Source: CAVTJL01 sp963752325 (GTDB taxonomy: Bacteria; Pseudomonadota; Alphaproteobacteria; Geminicoccales; Geminicoccaceae). From it: a stretch of 64,000 nt of DNA. The DNA lies in the NCBI GenBank assembly GCA_963752325.1, contig CAVVXU010000007.1:1-64000 (forward strand), given 5' to 3'. The notes beneath the pieces are model-generated. The model did not search any database, was not told the origin of the DNA, and saw nothing but the letters and a program-made list of their open reading frames with translations. Positions 17,319 through 25,908 of the stretch are shown here, one piece after another (positions within the stretch are counted from its first letter, which is position 1; each line of letters starts with the position of its first letter). Both the position numbers and the translations under genes were made by a program.

Positions 17319-20300
17319 ATGCGGATCGCCACGACCTGCATCCGGCGTCCGGTCATGACGACGCTCGTCATGCTCTCGTTCCTGGTGATCGGAGTGTTCG
17401 GCTACCGGCAGCTCCCGGTGGCGGCGCTGCCGAGCGTCGACTTTCCGACGATCTCCGTGTCGGCCCAGTTGCCGGGTGCCAGCCCGGAGACCATGGCGAG
17501 CTCGGTCGCCTCGGTGCTGGAGCGCCAGTTCGCGACCATCTCGGGCATCACCTCGATGACGTCGACGTCGACGCAGGGCAGCACCTCGATCGTCCTGCAG
17601 TTCGACCTCGGCCGGAACATCGACGGCGCAGCGCTCGACGTCCAGTCGGCGCTGAGCATCGCCCAGCGGCGGCTGCCGGACGAGATGACGACGCCGCCGA
17701 GCTTCCGGAAGGTCAACCCGGCCGACTCGCCCATTCTGTTCCTGGCTCTCTCCTCGCCCTCGGTGCCGCTCTCGACCGTCGACGAGTACGCGGAGACCCT
17801 CATCGCCCAGCAGATCTCGATGCTTCCGGGCGTGGCCCAGGTGCAGGTCTATGGGGCGCAGAAATATGCCGTTCGCGTCCAGGCGGACCTGCACGCGCTG
17901 GCCGCGCGCGGCCTGACGCTGAGCGACCTGCAGAGTGCCATCGCCAACGCCAACTCCAACTCGCCGGTCGGCAACCTCGACGGACCGTCGCGCAACTATA
18001 CGATCCAGGCCACGGGCCCGATGCGCAAGGCGGTGGACTTCATGCCCGTGGTCGTCACCTACGCAGGTGGCAACCCCGTTCGGATCGAGGACGTGGCGAC
18101 CGTCATCGACAGCGTCGAGAACGACAAGGTCGCGAGCTGGTTCCAGGGCAAGCGGGCGATCATCCTGGCCGTGCAGCGGCAGCCGGACGCCAACACCGTC
18201 GACGTCGTCGACAAGATCCGCGCCGCGCTGCCGGTGCTACGGGCGGGCGTGCCGCCCTCGATCTCGGTCGACGTGCTCAACGACAAGTCGGTCTCGATCC
18301 GGGACTCCGTGCGCGACGTCCAGTACACGCTGATGATCGCGATCGCGCTCGTGATCCTCGTGATCTTCGTCTTTCTCCGCAACGCCACGGCGACGCTCAT
18401 TCCAGCCCTGGCGCTCCCCGTCTCGATCATCGGGACGTTCGGCGGGATGTATCTCTTCGGCTTCTCGATCGACAATCTGTCGCTCCTGGCGATCACGCTC
18501 TCGGTCGGCTTCGTCGTCGACGACGCCATCGTCATGCTCGAGAACATCGTGCGCCACATCGAGGCGGGTATGCAGCCCTTCGAGGCCGCGCTCAAGGGTG
18601 CGGAGGAGATCGGCTTCACGATCGTCTCAATGACCCTCTCGCTCTGCGCCGTCTTCATTCCCGTGCTCTTCATGGGCGGGGTCGTCGGCCGGGTGTTCCA
18701 CGAGTTCGGCGTCACGATCAGCATGACGATCCTGATCTCGGGCATCGTCTCGCTGACCCTGACGCCGATGCTGTGCTCGCGCCTGCTTCGTCCGACCAGG
18801 CACGACAAGCGCCAGGGGCGGCTGTTCCGGGCTTCTGAGGCCGTCTTCGACGCGGCCCTACGCGGCTACGGGCTGGATCGCTGCGGGCTGTCGTTGCCCG
18901 TCCGGGACTCTGGATCGTCGTCACCGTCGCCACCATCGTCGCCACCCTCTATCTCTATCGCGTCGTGCCCAAGGGCTTCTTCCCGGTCGAGGATACCGGG
19001 CTGATCTTTGCCTCGACCGAGGGGCCGCAGGACATCTCCTTCGCCGCCATGGTGGCACGGCAGAAGGCCGTAGCGGACATCGTGCAGCATGATCCCGACG
19101 TTGACTATGTCATGTCTACGGCCGGCGCAGGTGGGCCTGAGCAACACGACCAACAGTGGGCGCATGTTCATTGCCCTGAAGCCACGCGATCAGCGCAAGC
19201 TCAGCTCCGACGAGATGATCCAGCGCCTTCGCCGCGAGGTGGCGCAGGTGCCCGGAATCAACGGCTTCTTCCAGAACGTCCAGAACCTGAACATCGGCGG
19301 TCGGCCGTCGAAGAGCCAGTATCAGTACACGATCCAGGGCCCCGACTTCGATCAGGTCGAGCACTATGCCCCGCTCCTGGAGCGCAAGATCAGTGGCATA
19401 GCCGGTGCGCAGGACGTCACGACCGACCTCCAGATGCGGGCCCGCCACCTCGTCGTCGACATCGACCGCGAGCGGGCCTCCGAGCTGGGCATCGACGTGG
19501 AGGGCGTTCGGAGCCTGCTCTACAGCGCCTTCGGAACGCGCCAAGTATCGACGATCTACACCTCGAACAACGACTACGAGGTCATCCTCGAGGCAGCACC
19601 ACGCTTCCAGAGCAGCCCGGCGGCGCTGGAGCATCTCTATGTTCGGACAGCCTCGGGCGCGACCGTGCCGCTCGACACCATCGCCCACTACACAGAGGTC
19701 GCAGGCCCCCTCGCCGTGAGCCATCAGGGCCAGATGCCCTCCGTCACGATCTCCTTCAACCTGGCGCCCGGCGTGGCGCTCGGCACCGTCGTCGACGCCA
19801 TCGAGAAGGCTGAGCGGGACATCGGGCTTCCGAGCGATGTCGTCACCGGCTTCCAGGGGGCTGCTCAGGTCTTCCAGGACTCACTGAAGGGCCAGGGCAT
19901 GCTGCTCCTGGCGGCCGTCCTGGTCATCTACATCGTGCTCGGTATCCTCTACGAGAGCTTCATTCACCCGATCACGATCCTCTCGGGCCTGCCCTCGGCG
20001 GGCATCGGCGCGCTGCTCACGCTGATGCTCACGGGCAACGATCTCAGCGTCATCGCGATGATCGGCATCGTGATGCTCGTCGGAATCGTGAAGAAGAATG
20101 CGATCATGATGATCGACTTCGCGCTCGAGCGTCGACGCGAGGGCGGGCTGCCGGCGCAGCAGGCGATCGTCGAGGCATGCCTCGTCCGTTTCCGGCCGAT
20201 CATGATGACGACCATGGCGGCGATCCTCGGCACCCTGCCGATCGCCATCGGCATGGGCGCCGGCTCCGAGCTGCGTCGGCCCCTCGGGCTCGCCGTGGTC

Positions 20301-20438
20301 GGCGGGCTGCTGCTCTCGCAGCTGCTGACCCTCTACATCACACCGGTCGTCTATGTCTGCCTCGACCGTCTCGGCGACCGGCTGATGCATCGCCGCGCGA
20401 CACTGCCGGCGGTGGGCGAGACGACGCCAGCCGAGTAG
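17319..20438 (+). CDS. RND efflux pump, HAE1 family (two frame breaks)
   Basis: An AcrB/MdtB/C-type pump of about 1,040 residues. The start MRIATTCIRRPVMTTLVMLS gives TM1. Porter sequences follow. GFVVDDAIVMLENIVRH carries the paired Asp residues of the TM4 proton relay, and VGIVKKNAIMMIDFALERRR carries the Lys of TM10. Frame breaks occur near 18880 (before VVPKGFFPVEDTGLIFA) and near 19125 (before LSNTTNSGRMFIALKP). All three pieces are well conserved and colinear, so indel error is more likely than inactivation. It is co-transcribed with the adaptor. The substrate is not predictable (drugs, bile-like compounds or metals are all known for the family). Confidence 0.9.
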
Positions 20439-20504
20439 GACGGCACGCGGCTGGGCGAACCGGCGCGCCATTGCGTCGATCCTCCACGCCGCGCCGCTCC
20501 GGCA

Positions 20505-20532
20505 CTGGGGCGGCGCGCTCGCGCCGCCCCAG
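20505..20532. terminator. Perfect 13-bp hairpin between convergent genes
   Basis: CTGGGGCGGCGCG and its exact reverse complement CGCGCCGCCCCAG are separated by two bases. The hairpin lies 66 bases after the RND pump stop and 36 bases beyond the stop of the convergent Ser/Gly-rich gene, the normal place for a bidirectional terminator. There is no T-run on either side, so it may act with Rho or simply protect 3' ends. Confidence 0.6.
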
Positions 20533-20568
20533 ATGTGCCCCTAGCGATCCTCGAAGGAGGGGCTTGGC

Positions 20569-21117
20569 TCAGTCGTCGTGGCCGCCGTTGCCGCCACCAT
20601 GACCTCCACCGGAGTCGCTGCCGCCGGAGCCACCGCTGCTCGAGCCCCCACCATGACCTCCACCGGAGTCGCTGCCGCCGGAGCCACTGCCGCTCGAGCC
20701 GCCACCATGGCTTCCCCCCGAGTCGCTGCCGCTTGAGCCGGTGCCGGTGGAGCCGCCGCTTTGGCCGCCGCCACCGTGGTCCTCGGTGCCGCTGTTGTCG
20801 CTTGCGCCGTTCCCGCCGTCCTCGGAGCCGCTCACGCTTCCGGAATTGCCGTTCGTACCGCTCTCGGCGACGCCCTGGTCCTCGGTCTCGCCACCAGAGC
20901 CGGACACGGTGTCAGCGCTGTCGTCCGTGCCGTTGCCATCCTCGAAGACGGGCGTTGTCAGGCTGGTCTGCGCGACGGTTACCAACGACGCATCGCGATT
21001 GCTGTCGCCGGAAGAGGCGCTCCAGGCAGGCGCCATCGTGGCGGTGGTGGCGAGGAAGGTGCCGCAGAGCAGGGCCGCGAGCCGCAGCTGCCGCGAACGC
21101 GAAGGACAGATCGACAT
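20569..21117 (-). CDS. Secreted Ser/Gly/Asp/His-rich repeat protein (182 aa)
   Basis: A signal peptide (residues 1-33; core LRLAALLCGTFLATTATMA, ending near AWSA) is followed by about 150 residues composed almost wholly of Ser, Gly, Asp, Glu and Asn. The last third consists of 18-residue repeats such as SGGSDSGGGHGGG. The ATG at 21117 has GGAGAA before it. The antisense reading far upstream in the same frame is not part of the gene. It is divergent from the DUF6502-DUF5666 pair and shares the three palindromes between them. Its Ser/Gly/His/Asp tail resembles the tail of the DUF5666 protein. It is probably unstructured and could bind metal ions or cell-surface polymers. No family recognised. 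Confidence 0.6.
   Translation of the reverse strand: MSICPSRSRQLRLAALLCGTFLATTATMAPAWSASSGDSNRDASLVTVAQTSLTTPVFEDGNGTDDSADTVSGSGGETEDQGVAESGTNGNSGSVSGSEDGGNGASDNSGTEDHGGGGQSGGSTGTGSSGSDSGGSHGGGSSGSGSGGSDSGGGHGGGSSSGGSGGSDSGGGHGGGNGGHDD
20599..20760 (-). repeat. Three tandem 54-bp coding repeats
   Basis: A 54-base unit occurs three times in a row (unit marks at 20599, 20653 and 20707). The first two copies are nearly identical and the third is diverged. Fifty-four bases equal 18 codons, so copy number can change without breaking the Ser/Gly-rich protein. Such repeats often vary between strains. Confidence 0.75.
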
Positions 21118-21129
21118 GAGAATTCTCCT

Positions 21130-21203
21130 GTGGGCGTATTGCCCACGCGCATACTGCGTGGGCAAATTTCCCACGTCAAGTGACTTGTGGGCACTTTTCC
21201 CAC
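21130..21203. promoter_or_regulatory. Three 17-bp palindromes, likely operators
   Basis: In the divergent intergenic region there are three palindromes: GTGGGCGTATTGCCCAC (21130-21146), GTGGGCAAATTTCCCAC (21158-21174) and GTGGGCACTTTTCCCAC (21187-21203). Their starts are 28 and 29 bases apart, just under three helical turns. All share GTGGGC...CCCAC with an A/T-rich centre in a GC-rich genome. The first begins 13 bases from the start codon of the Ser/Gly-rich gene, and the last ends 26 bases before the DUF6502 ATG. They look like operators for one regulator controlling both directions, the DUF6502 protein being the nearest candidate. Confidence 0.65.
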
Positions 21204-21228
21204 AACGGAAGCCTGCTATGATCGAGCC

Positions 21229-22083
21229 ATGACCATGTCCCCGGAGCCTGAGCATCCCGGTGCGCCGAGCGCCCTGCCCGGTGCTGTGGCGCGCTTGTTG
21301 CGCCCGCTGGTCCGGCTGCTGATCCGCTTCGGTGTGACCTACCCGATGCTCGACGCCATCGTCCGCCGCCTTTACGTCGAGGTTGCCCAGCGCGATCTTG
21401 GCGGCCCGGGCCGCGCCCTCACGGACAGCGGCATCCACGTGCTCACCGGCATCCATCGCAAGGAAATCAGGCGGCTGCGCAGCGAGCCGCATGCGGCTCA
21501 GGGCATTCCGGCCGCGGTGTCGCTCGGCGCCCAGGTCATCTCCACCTGGGTTGGCCGCGCCCCTTATGTCGATGCGCAGGGTCGGCCGTTGCCGCTGCCG
21601 CGCACCGCTCCCGAAGGCACGCCTTCCTTCGAGAGCCTCGTTGCCGGGCTGACGAAGGACGTGCGGCCGCGCGCCATCCTCGACGAATGGCTGAGGCTCG
21701 GCCTCGTGACGGTCACGGCCGAGGATCGCATCCGGCTCGAGCTCGCCGCCTATGGCCCTCGCCAGGGGTTGGAGGAGCGGCTCTTCTTCTTCGGGCGCAA
21801 CCTGCACGACCACATGGCGGCGGCGAGCATCAACCTTGCCGCCGACGTGCCCCCCTTCCTCGATCGCAGCCTTCATTTCGACCGGCTCTCACCCGACTCG
21901 GTGAAGGCGCTCGAGGCGCTGGGACGCGAGGAGGCGATGCGCCTTCTTCTCGATCTCAATCGCGAGGCGCTCAGGCTCGCCGAGGCCGACGAGGGCCGGT
22001 CCGATGCCTCCTGGCGATTCAACCTCGGCGTCTATCTCTACACCGCGGACGAGGCAGCCTTGGAAGAGGAGCAGAGGTCATGA
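21229..22083 (+). CDS. DUF6502 family protein, probable HTH regulator
   Basis: A 284-residue soluble protein. Residues 20-75 contain LLIRFGVTYPMLDAIVRRLY and then LTDSGIHVLTGIHRKEIRRL, which reads as a helix-turn-helix (the second helix HRKEIRRLR is basic). A second helical block, RAILDEWLRLGLVTVTAEDR, could be a winged part. The C-terminal half is helical (ERLFFFGRNLHDHMAAASIN). The family is uncharacterised as far as I know. Its gene overlaps the DUF5666 lipoprotein gene by ATGA and is divergent from the Ser/Gly-rich gene. The start could also be the ATG two codons later. A DNA-binding role is inferred from the HTH and from the palindromes just upstream. Confidence 0.75.
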   Translation: MTMSPEPEHPGAPSALPGAVARLLRPLVRLLIRFGVTYPMLDAIVRRLYVEVAQRDLGGPGRALTDSGIHVLTGIHRKEIRRLRSEPHAAQGIPAAVSLGAQVISTWVGRAPYVDAQGRPLPLPRTAPEGTPSFESLVAGLTKDVRPRAILDEWLRLGLVTVTAEDRIRLELAAYGPRQGLEERLFFFGRNLHDHMAAASINLAADVPPFLDRSLHFDRLSPDSVKALEALGREEAMRLLLDLNREALRLAEADEGRSDASWRFNLGVYLYTADEAALEEEQRS

Positions 22084-23261
22084 CCCGTACGCGCTGCCGT
22101 ATTGCCGGCTTGACGCTGCTCCTTGTTGCGCTTGCCGGATGCCGCGCTGCGCCACCGGCCCTGCCCGTGGGTGCCGTCTGTGCGTTGCCCTCCGACCGTG
22201 GGATTGGCGGAACCGGCGCTGCCGCGACGGCACCGCAGATAGCCGACCGCGGGATCGGCGGGACCGGCTCACCGACTCGAGCCGAGCCGGGTGCTACGAC
22301 GGGGCGCACGGGCGTCCTCGGCACGATCACCGGCTTCGGCAGCATCTGCGTCAACGGGCTCGAGATCCGCTACGCGCCAGGGCAAACCGTGCGGATCGAC
22401 GGGACGACTGCACCGATGAGCGCTCTGCGCCTGGGGCAGGTCGTCCAGGTCGAGGCGGAGGGGGGCGGTGAGGTCGTGACCGCCGACGAGGTGGAGGTTG
22501 CCCACGAGGTGATCGGGCCGGTGGAGCGCGTGGATTCGGACGGCACGATCCATATCGTGGGGCAGCGTGTGCGGTTGGGCTCCTGGGCGACGGGGCTGCG
22601 TCCGGCGGCGCTCAGGCCCGGCGAGTGGGTGGCGGTGAGCGGCCTGCGCCGCGGCGACGGCTCCATCGTTGCGACGCGTGTGGATGGCCGGCAGCCCCGG
22701 CCCGACGTGTACGTGGCTGGCCCTGCCGAGCTCACTGCCGGGAATCGCTTCCGAATCGGTGGCATCGAGATAGCAGTCGGGACGGGGAACATGCCGGAGC
22801 CGGGCGCTCGGGTCCTTGTCCGTGGCCGGCTGACGGGCGGCGTCGTGCAGGCCGACGAGGTGCAGAGCCTGCCGCTCGTGCCCTTCGCGGGACGTGTCGG
22901 GCGACTCTCGATCCAGGCCTATGTCGAGCCGCGCGACGGCTCGATCAGCCTCGGCTCTGGCGGCAGCCTTCCGTTGGCACCGGATCTGAGCGGTCCGGTG
23001 GCGTCGGGCCTGGGTATCCTCAGCGCTACCGTCGGGCCCGACGAGGTGCCTGTCGTTGAGGCCTTCCACGCGCTGCGCTCGACGGAGCCGGGTGATGGGC
23101 AGGGTGGCGCGATCGAGGGGCGGCATGATGGCGAGGCGGATGGCGGCGCGGGCGACAGCGGTGAGAGCCGCGGGCACGGCAGCGACGCTGGCGGCAACAG
23201 CGGTGACAGCGGCGGCGGAGGCAGCAGCGGTGATGGTGGCGGAGGCCACTCGGGTGACTGA
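22080..23261 (+). CDS. DUF5666-domain lipoprotein with Ser/Gly tail
   Basis: A 393-residue exported lipoprotein. The lipobox is VALAGC (Cys at about residue 22). Two RGIGGTG signatures (near 42 and 59), typical of DUF5666 proteins, precede a series of small beta-barrel repeats: LGTITGFGSICVNGLEI, LGQVVQVEAEGGG, VIGPVERVDSDGTIHIVGQR, LRPGEWVAVSGLRRGDGSIV and GARVLVRGRLTGGVVQADEV, an OB-like layout. The final 50 residues are Gly/Ser/Asp/His-rich, resembling the tail of the divergent secreted protein. Its ATG overlaps the DUF6502 stop, so the two are co-translated. Function unknown; an envelope role is inferred from the lipid anchor. Confidence 0.8.
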   Translation: MTRTRCRIAGLTLLLVALAGCRAAPPALPVGAVCALPSDRGIGGTGAAATAPQIADRGIGGTGSPTRAEPGATTGRTGVLGTITGFGSICVNGLEIRYAPGQTVRIDGTTAPMSALRLGQVVQVEAEGGGEVVTADEVEVAHEVIGPVERVDSDGTIHIVGQRVRLGSWATGLRPAALRPGEWVAVSGLRRGDGSIVATRVDGRQPRPDVYVAGPAELTAGNRFRIGGIEIAVGTGNMPEPGARVLVRGRLTGGVVQADEVQSLPLVPFAGRVGRLSIQAYVEPRDGSISLGSGGSLPLAPDLSGPVASGLGILSATVGPDEVPVVEAFHALRSTEPGDGQGGAIEGRHDGEADGGAGDSGESRGHGSDAGGNSGDSGGGGSSGDGGGGHSGD

Positions 23262-23279
23262 GCTCGGGGCGAGCCCGCC

Positions 23280-24482
23280 TCAGAGTCTGCTGCGCTCGAT
23301 CTCCGCGTCCTTGCGCTTGAGGACGTCGGGGAGCAGACGCGTCCCAAGACCGGGGCCCTCCATCGGCAGGATGAAGCCTTTCTCCATGCGCGGCAGCTCG
23401 GTCACCAGCTCCTTGTACCAGCCGGTGTAGAACGCCCGCACGCTCTCCTGGACGAGCGCGTTGGTGGCGTTCAGCGAGACGTGGCAGGAGGCCGTGTAGA
23501 CGACCGGCCCGGTGCAGTCGTGCGGTGCCACCGGCAGGTGATGCGCCTCGGCCATCGTCGCGATCTTCCGGGCCTCGGAGATGCCGCCGACCCAGGAGAG
23601 ATCGAGCATGACGATGCCGACCGCACCCTTGGCCATCATCTCGCGGAACGACCGGCCGCGTGGCGATCGGTCTCGCTCGCCGTGATCGGCACCGGCGTCG
23701 ACGCGGCGAGATCGGCCAGGGCGTCGAAATTGGTCATCTTGATCGGGTCCTCGAACCAGAACGGCTCGAATTCCTCGAGGGCCCGGCAGATGCGCTTGGC
23801 GGTCGGCAGGTTCCACAAGGAGTGGAACTCGCACATGATGTCCATCCGATCGCCGACCGCAGCGCGGATCTTGCGGTAGGGCTCCAGCGCCTTGTCCAGC
23901 TCGTCCGGGGCGATGTAGAGGCCCTTCCAGCGCTCGGCCGCGAAGTCGAACGGCCAGATCTTCATGCCGGTGATGCCCTGCTCGAGCAGCGAGTGGGCGA
24001 GCTCGTCGGCACGGTTGAGGAAGCCGTCCAGATCCTCGTAGGGACCCTCGGCCGCGTCGAGGCCCCAGTCTGGCCGTGTCCTGGCCCTTGGCGCCGCGCA
24101 CATAGCGATAGCCGGCGCAGGTGTTGTAGGTGCGGATACTGTCGCGGGCGAGGCCGCCCAGGCATTGGTGGATGGGCTGCCCCACCGCCTGGCCGAAGAT
24201 GTCCCAAAGCGCGATGTCGATGGCGGAGAGGCCGCGCATCTCGGCACCGCTGCCGCTGAAGCCCAGATAGCCGTCGAGCAGCATTCGCGAATGGCGGTCG
24301 ATCAGCAGCGGGTCCTGGCCGAGAAGGCGAGGGGCGGCGGACTCGTGGATGTAGGCCGCCACCGCTCGCGGCCCGAAGAACGTCTCGCCGAGCCCGATCA
24401 GCCCCTCGTCCGTGTGCACCTGCAGCCAGAGCAGGTTGGGAAACTCCTCGAGCCTGATCGTCTCGAGCGCCGTGATCTTCAA
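23280..24482 (-). CDS. Enolase-superfamily dehydratase/racemase (paired frame breaks)
   Basis: A mandelate racemase/muconate lactonizing-type enzyme of about 400 residues. It starts with TTG (MKITALETIRLEEFPNLLWL) behind a GGGAGG site. The N-terminal capping domain has EMRGLSAIDIALWDIFGQAV. The barrel has GITGMKIWPFD (catalytic Lys region), CEFHSLWN, FWFEDPI and ITASET (acidic metal ligands), and PVAPHDCTGP (catalytic His region). The middle is shifted relative to both ends (breaks near 24070 and 23665), a compensating pair that restores the original frame. The family abstracts a proton alpha to a carboxylate of a sugar acid; the substrate is not predictable. The adjacent minus-strand gene upstream encodes the protease-like protein. 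Confidence 0.85.
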   Translation of the reverse strand: MKITALETIRLEEFPNLLWLQVHTDEGLIGLGETFFGPRAVAAYIHESAAPRLLGQDPLLIDRHSRMLLDGYLGFSGSGAEMRGLSAIDIALWDIFGQAVGQPIHQCLGGLARDSIRTYNTCAGYRYVRGAKGQDTARLGPRRGRGSLRGSGRLPQPCRRARPLAARAGHHRHEDLAVRLRGRALEGPLHRPGRAGQGAGALPQDPRCGRRSDGHHVRVPLLVEPADRQAHLPGPRGIRAVLVRGPDQDDQFRRPGRSRRVDAGADHGERDRSPRGRSFREMMAKGAVGIVMLDLSWVGGISEARKIATMAEAHHLPVAPHDCTGPVVYTASCHVSLNATNALVQESVRAFYTGWYKELVTELPRMEKGFILPMEGPGLGTRLLPDVLKRKDAEIERSRL

Positions 24483-24575
24483 TTTACGAACCTCCCAGAT
24501 CGGAGCCGGCGGCTCGGGAGACGAGGATCTTTCGCCCTGAGCTTGCGCCGCCGAACGGCCGCGTGCTGGATCTTC

Positions 24576-25554
24576 TCAGTGCATGCGCGGCGTTTTCAGG
24601 AAACGCTCCCGGTCGTCGGAGCTGATGGAGATGCTGAGGCGCCTTCCGTCACGCTCGATGATCATCGGTATCCTGACGCCGGCGCCACCGAGAGACCAGA
24701 CCTTGCGGTAGAGGCTCGCCAGATCCGACACCTCGCCGCCGGCAACGTCCTGGATGATGTCACCTTGCTCGAGGCCGGCCTGCTCGGCTGGGCCCTTGGG
24801 CGCGACACCGACGACCACAACCTGCTCGCTTGCCTCCGTTGCGTAGAGCCCGAGCCACGGTCGAGGAGGTCGGCTTACGCGCCCGTGGGCCCTGACATCG
24901 TCCAGCACGCTCGGCAGCAGATCGATCGGCACGATCATGTTGCCTGCCGCTCCGCCCCGCTGGCCTCCATCGGCCTGGATCAGCAGGGATCCGATCCCTA
25001 CCAGGTGCCCGTTCGGATCGATACAGGCCGCTCCACCCCAATGCGGGTGGGCAGGCACCGTGAAGAGCGCCTCCTCAAGCAGGTATTCCCAGTAGCCCGC
25101 GAACTCACGCTTGGCGAGCAGCTTTGCCGTCAGCGCGGCGCGCTGGCCGCCACCGGCCGCGAGGACGAGAGCGTCGCCGGGCGTCGAGCTCCGCCGATGA
25201 TCCGATCGGGAGAGCAGGCAGGTCCACACGGCCCAGAAGCTGCAGAAGCCCGAAGCCGGTGGTGAAATCGTAGCCCAGGACGTGCGCCGGCACGGCGACA
25301 TTCCGGTGCGAGGTCAGCCAAACCGTCTCCGCCTCGGCGACGAGATAGCCGATGGTCACGACGAGACCTTTGGCGTCAATCAGGACGGCGCTGCCATGCC
25401 GCTCGGTGCCCAGCGTCTCCGCCGTGAAGGCGTCGGCGGGAATCTCCGCCCTGAGCTGCAGGATGGACGCCAGGGCAGCATCGAGGTCAAAGCGGATCTG
25501 CCCCTGCTGCGGCTGGGCGATCGCCGGAATGGACCAATCCTCTGCAGGGCTCAT
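24576..25554 (-). CDS. HtrA-like pseudoprotease with PDZ domain (frame break)
   Basis: A trypsin-like (S1C) fold of about 230 residues plus a PDZ domain (GVAPKGPAEQAGLEQGDIIQ). The three catalytic positions are all replaced. Where HtrA has TNxHVV this reads GLVVTIGYLVAEA. The catalytic Asp segment reads DFTTGFGLLQL. The GNSGG serine loop reads HPHWGGAACIDPNG. It should therefore bind but not cut proteins. There is no signal peptide, so it is probably cytoplasmic. The frame changes at about 25185 (after SSAELDA). I believe similar inactive members exist in other alphaproteobacteria. The SOS-like site upstream (25775-25789) is 221 bases from the start. Confidence 0.7.
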
Positions 25555-25908
25555 CTCAGTCTCGATCGCGGGTGACAGCCACCCATCATCGACCGCCGCG
25601 CGGGTTCGTCAACCTCACCAGTCTCATCGCGGCGCCTCGACAGCGTTCGCTGCACGTTCCGGGCATGTGGCGAGCGCATGACATTGCGACGCGATGCTTG
25701 TGGATAAGACGCCTCTAATGCACCGATTTTGTCACCAGGATGCCTCATATTCGGGCCTTTGTTCGCATTATCGCGAACATAGAAAGAACATTATCCGCTC
25801 CCGGCTTTTCAGCGTTGGGCCAGAGGGTAAGGGAGCTTCAGCGAGACGTGCGGCCCCGGGCGAGCGTAGCGCCGCCGTTCTGTTGCACCTCGGCCATTCC
25901 AGCCGGGG
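25555..25908. other. Intergenic stretch with SOS-like and inverted-repeat sites
   Basis: This 354-base gap between two minus-strand genes holds no convincing gene. A 65-codon minus-strand frame (25748-25551) ends in an ATGA overlap with the pseudoprotease start, but its composition is not protein-like. The stretch 25690-25800 is AT-richer than the chromosome and contains a 7-bp inverted repeat, TGTTCGC-ATTATC-GCGAACA (25760-25779), overlapping a GAAC-N7-GAAC direct repeat. Confidence 0.6.
25775..25789 (-). promoter_or_regulatory. Candidate LexA (SOS) box
   Basis: On the minus strand the sequence reads GTTCTTTCTATGTTC, an exact GTTC-N7-GTTC, the LexA recognition pattern of alphaproteobacteria. 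It lies in an AT-rich stretch like a promoter. The nearest gene in this orientation is the pseudoprotease gene, 221 bases downstream. No classical SOS gene (lexA, recA, imuAB) is adjacent, so it may be relic or chance. Confidence 0.4.

Noticed and set aside
21130..21203. CRISPR-like array from the three GTGGGC...CCCAC units
   Set aside because: Only three units, each a 17-base palindrome with 11-12 base gaps; far too short for repeat-spacer units, and it fits operators in a divergent promoter.
21118..21876. Upstream extension of the Ser/Gly-rich gene to 435 codons
   Set aside because: It runs through the operator region and antisense to DUF6502; a signal peptide and ribosome site at 21117 define the real start.
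25551..25748. 65-codon frame directly behind the SOS-like box, ending in an ATGA overlap with the pseudoprotease gene
   Set aside because: Composition is Arg/Ser-rich with poor third-position bias and no family resemblance; the overlap is likely chance.
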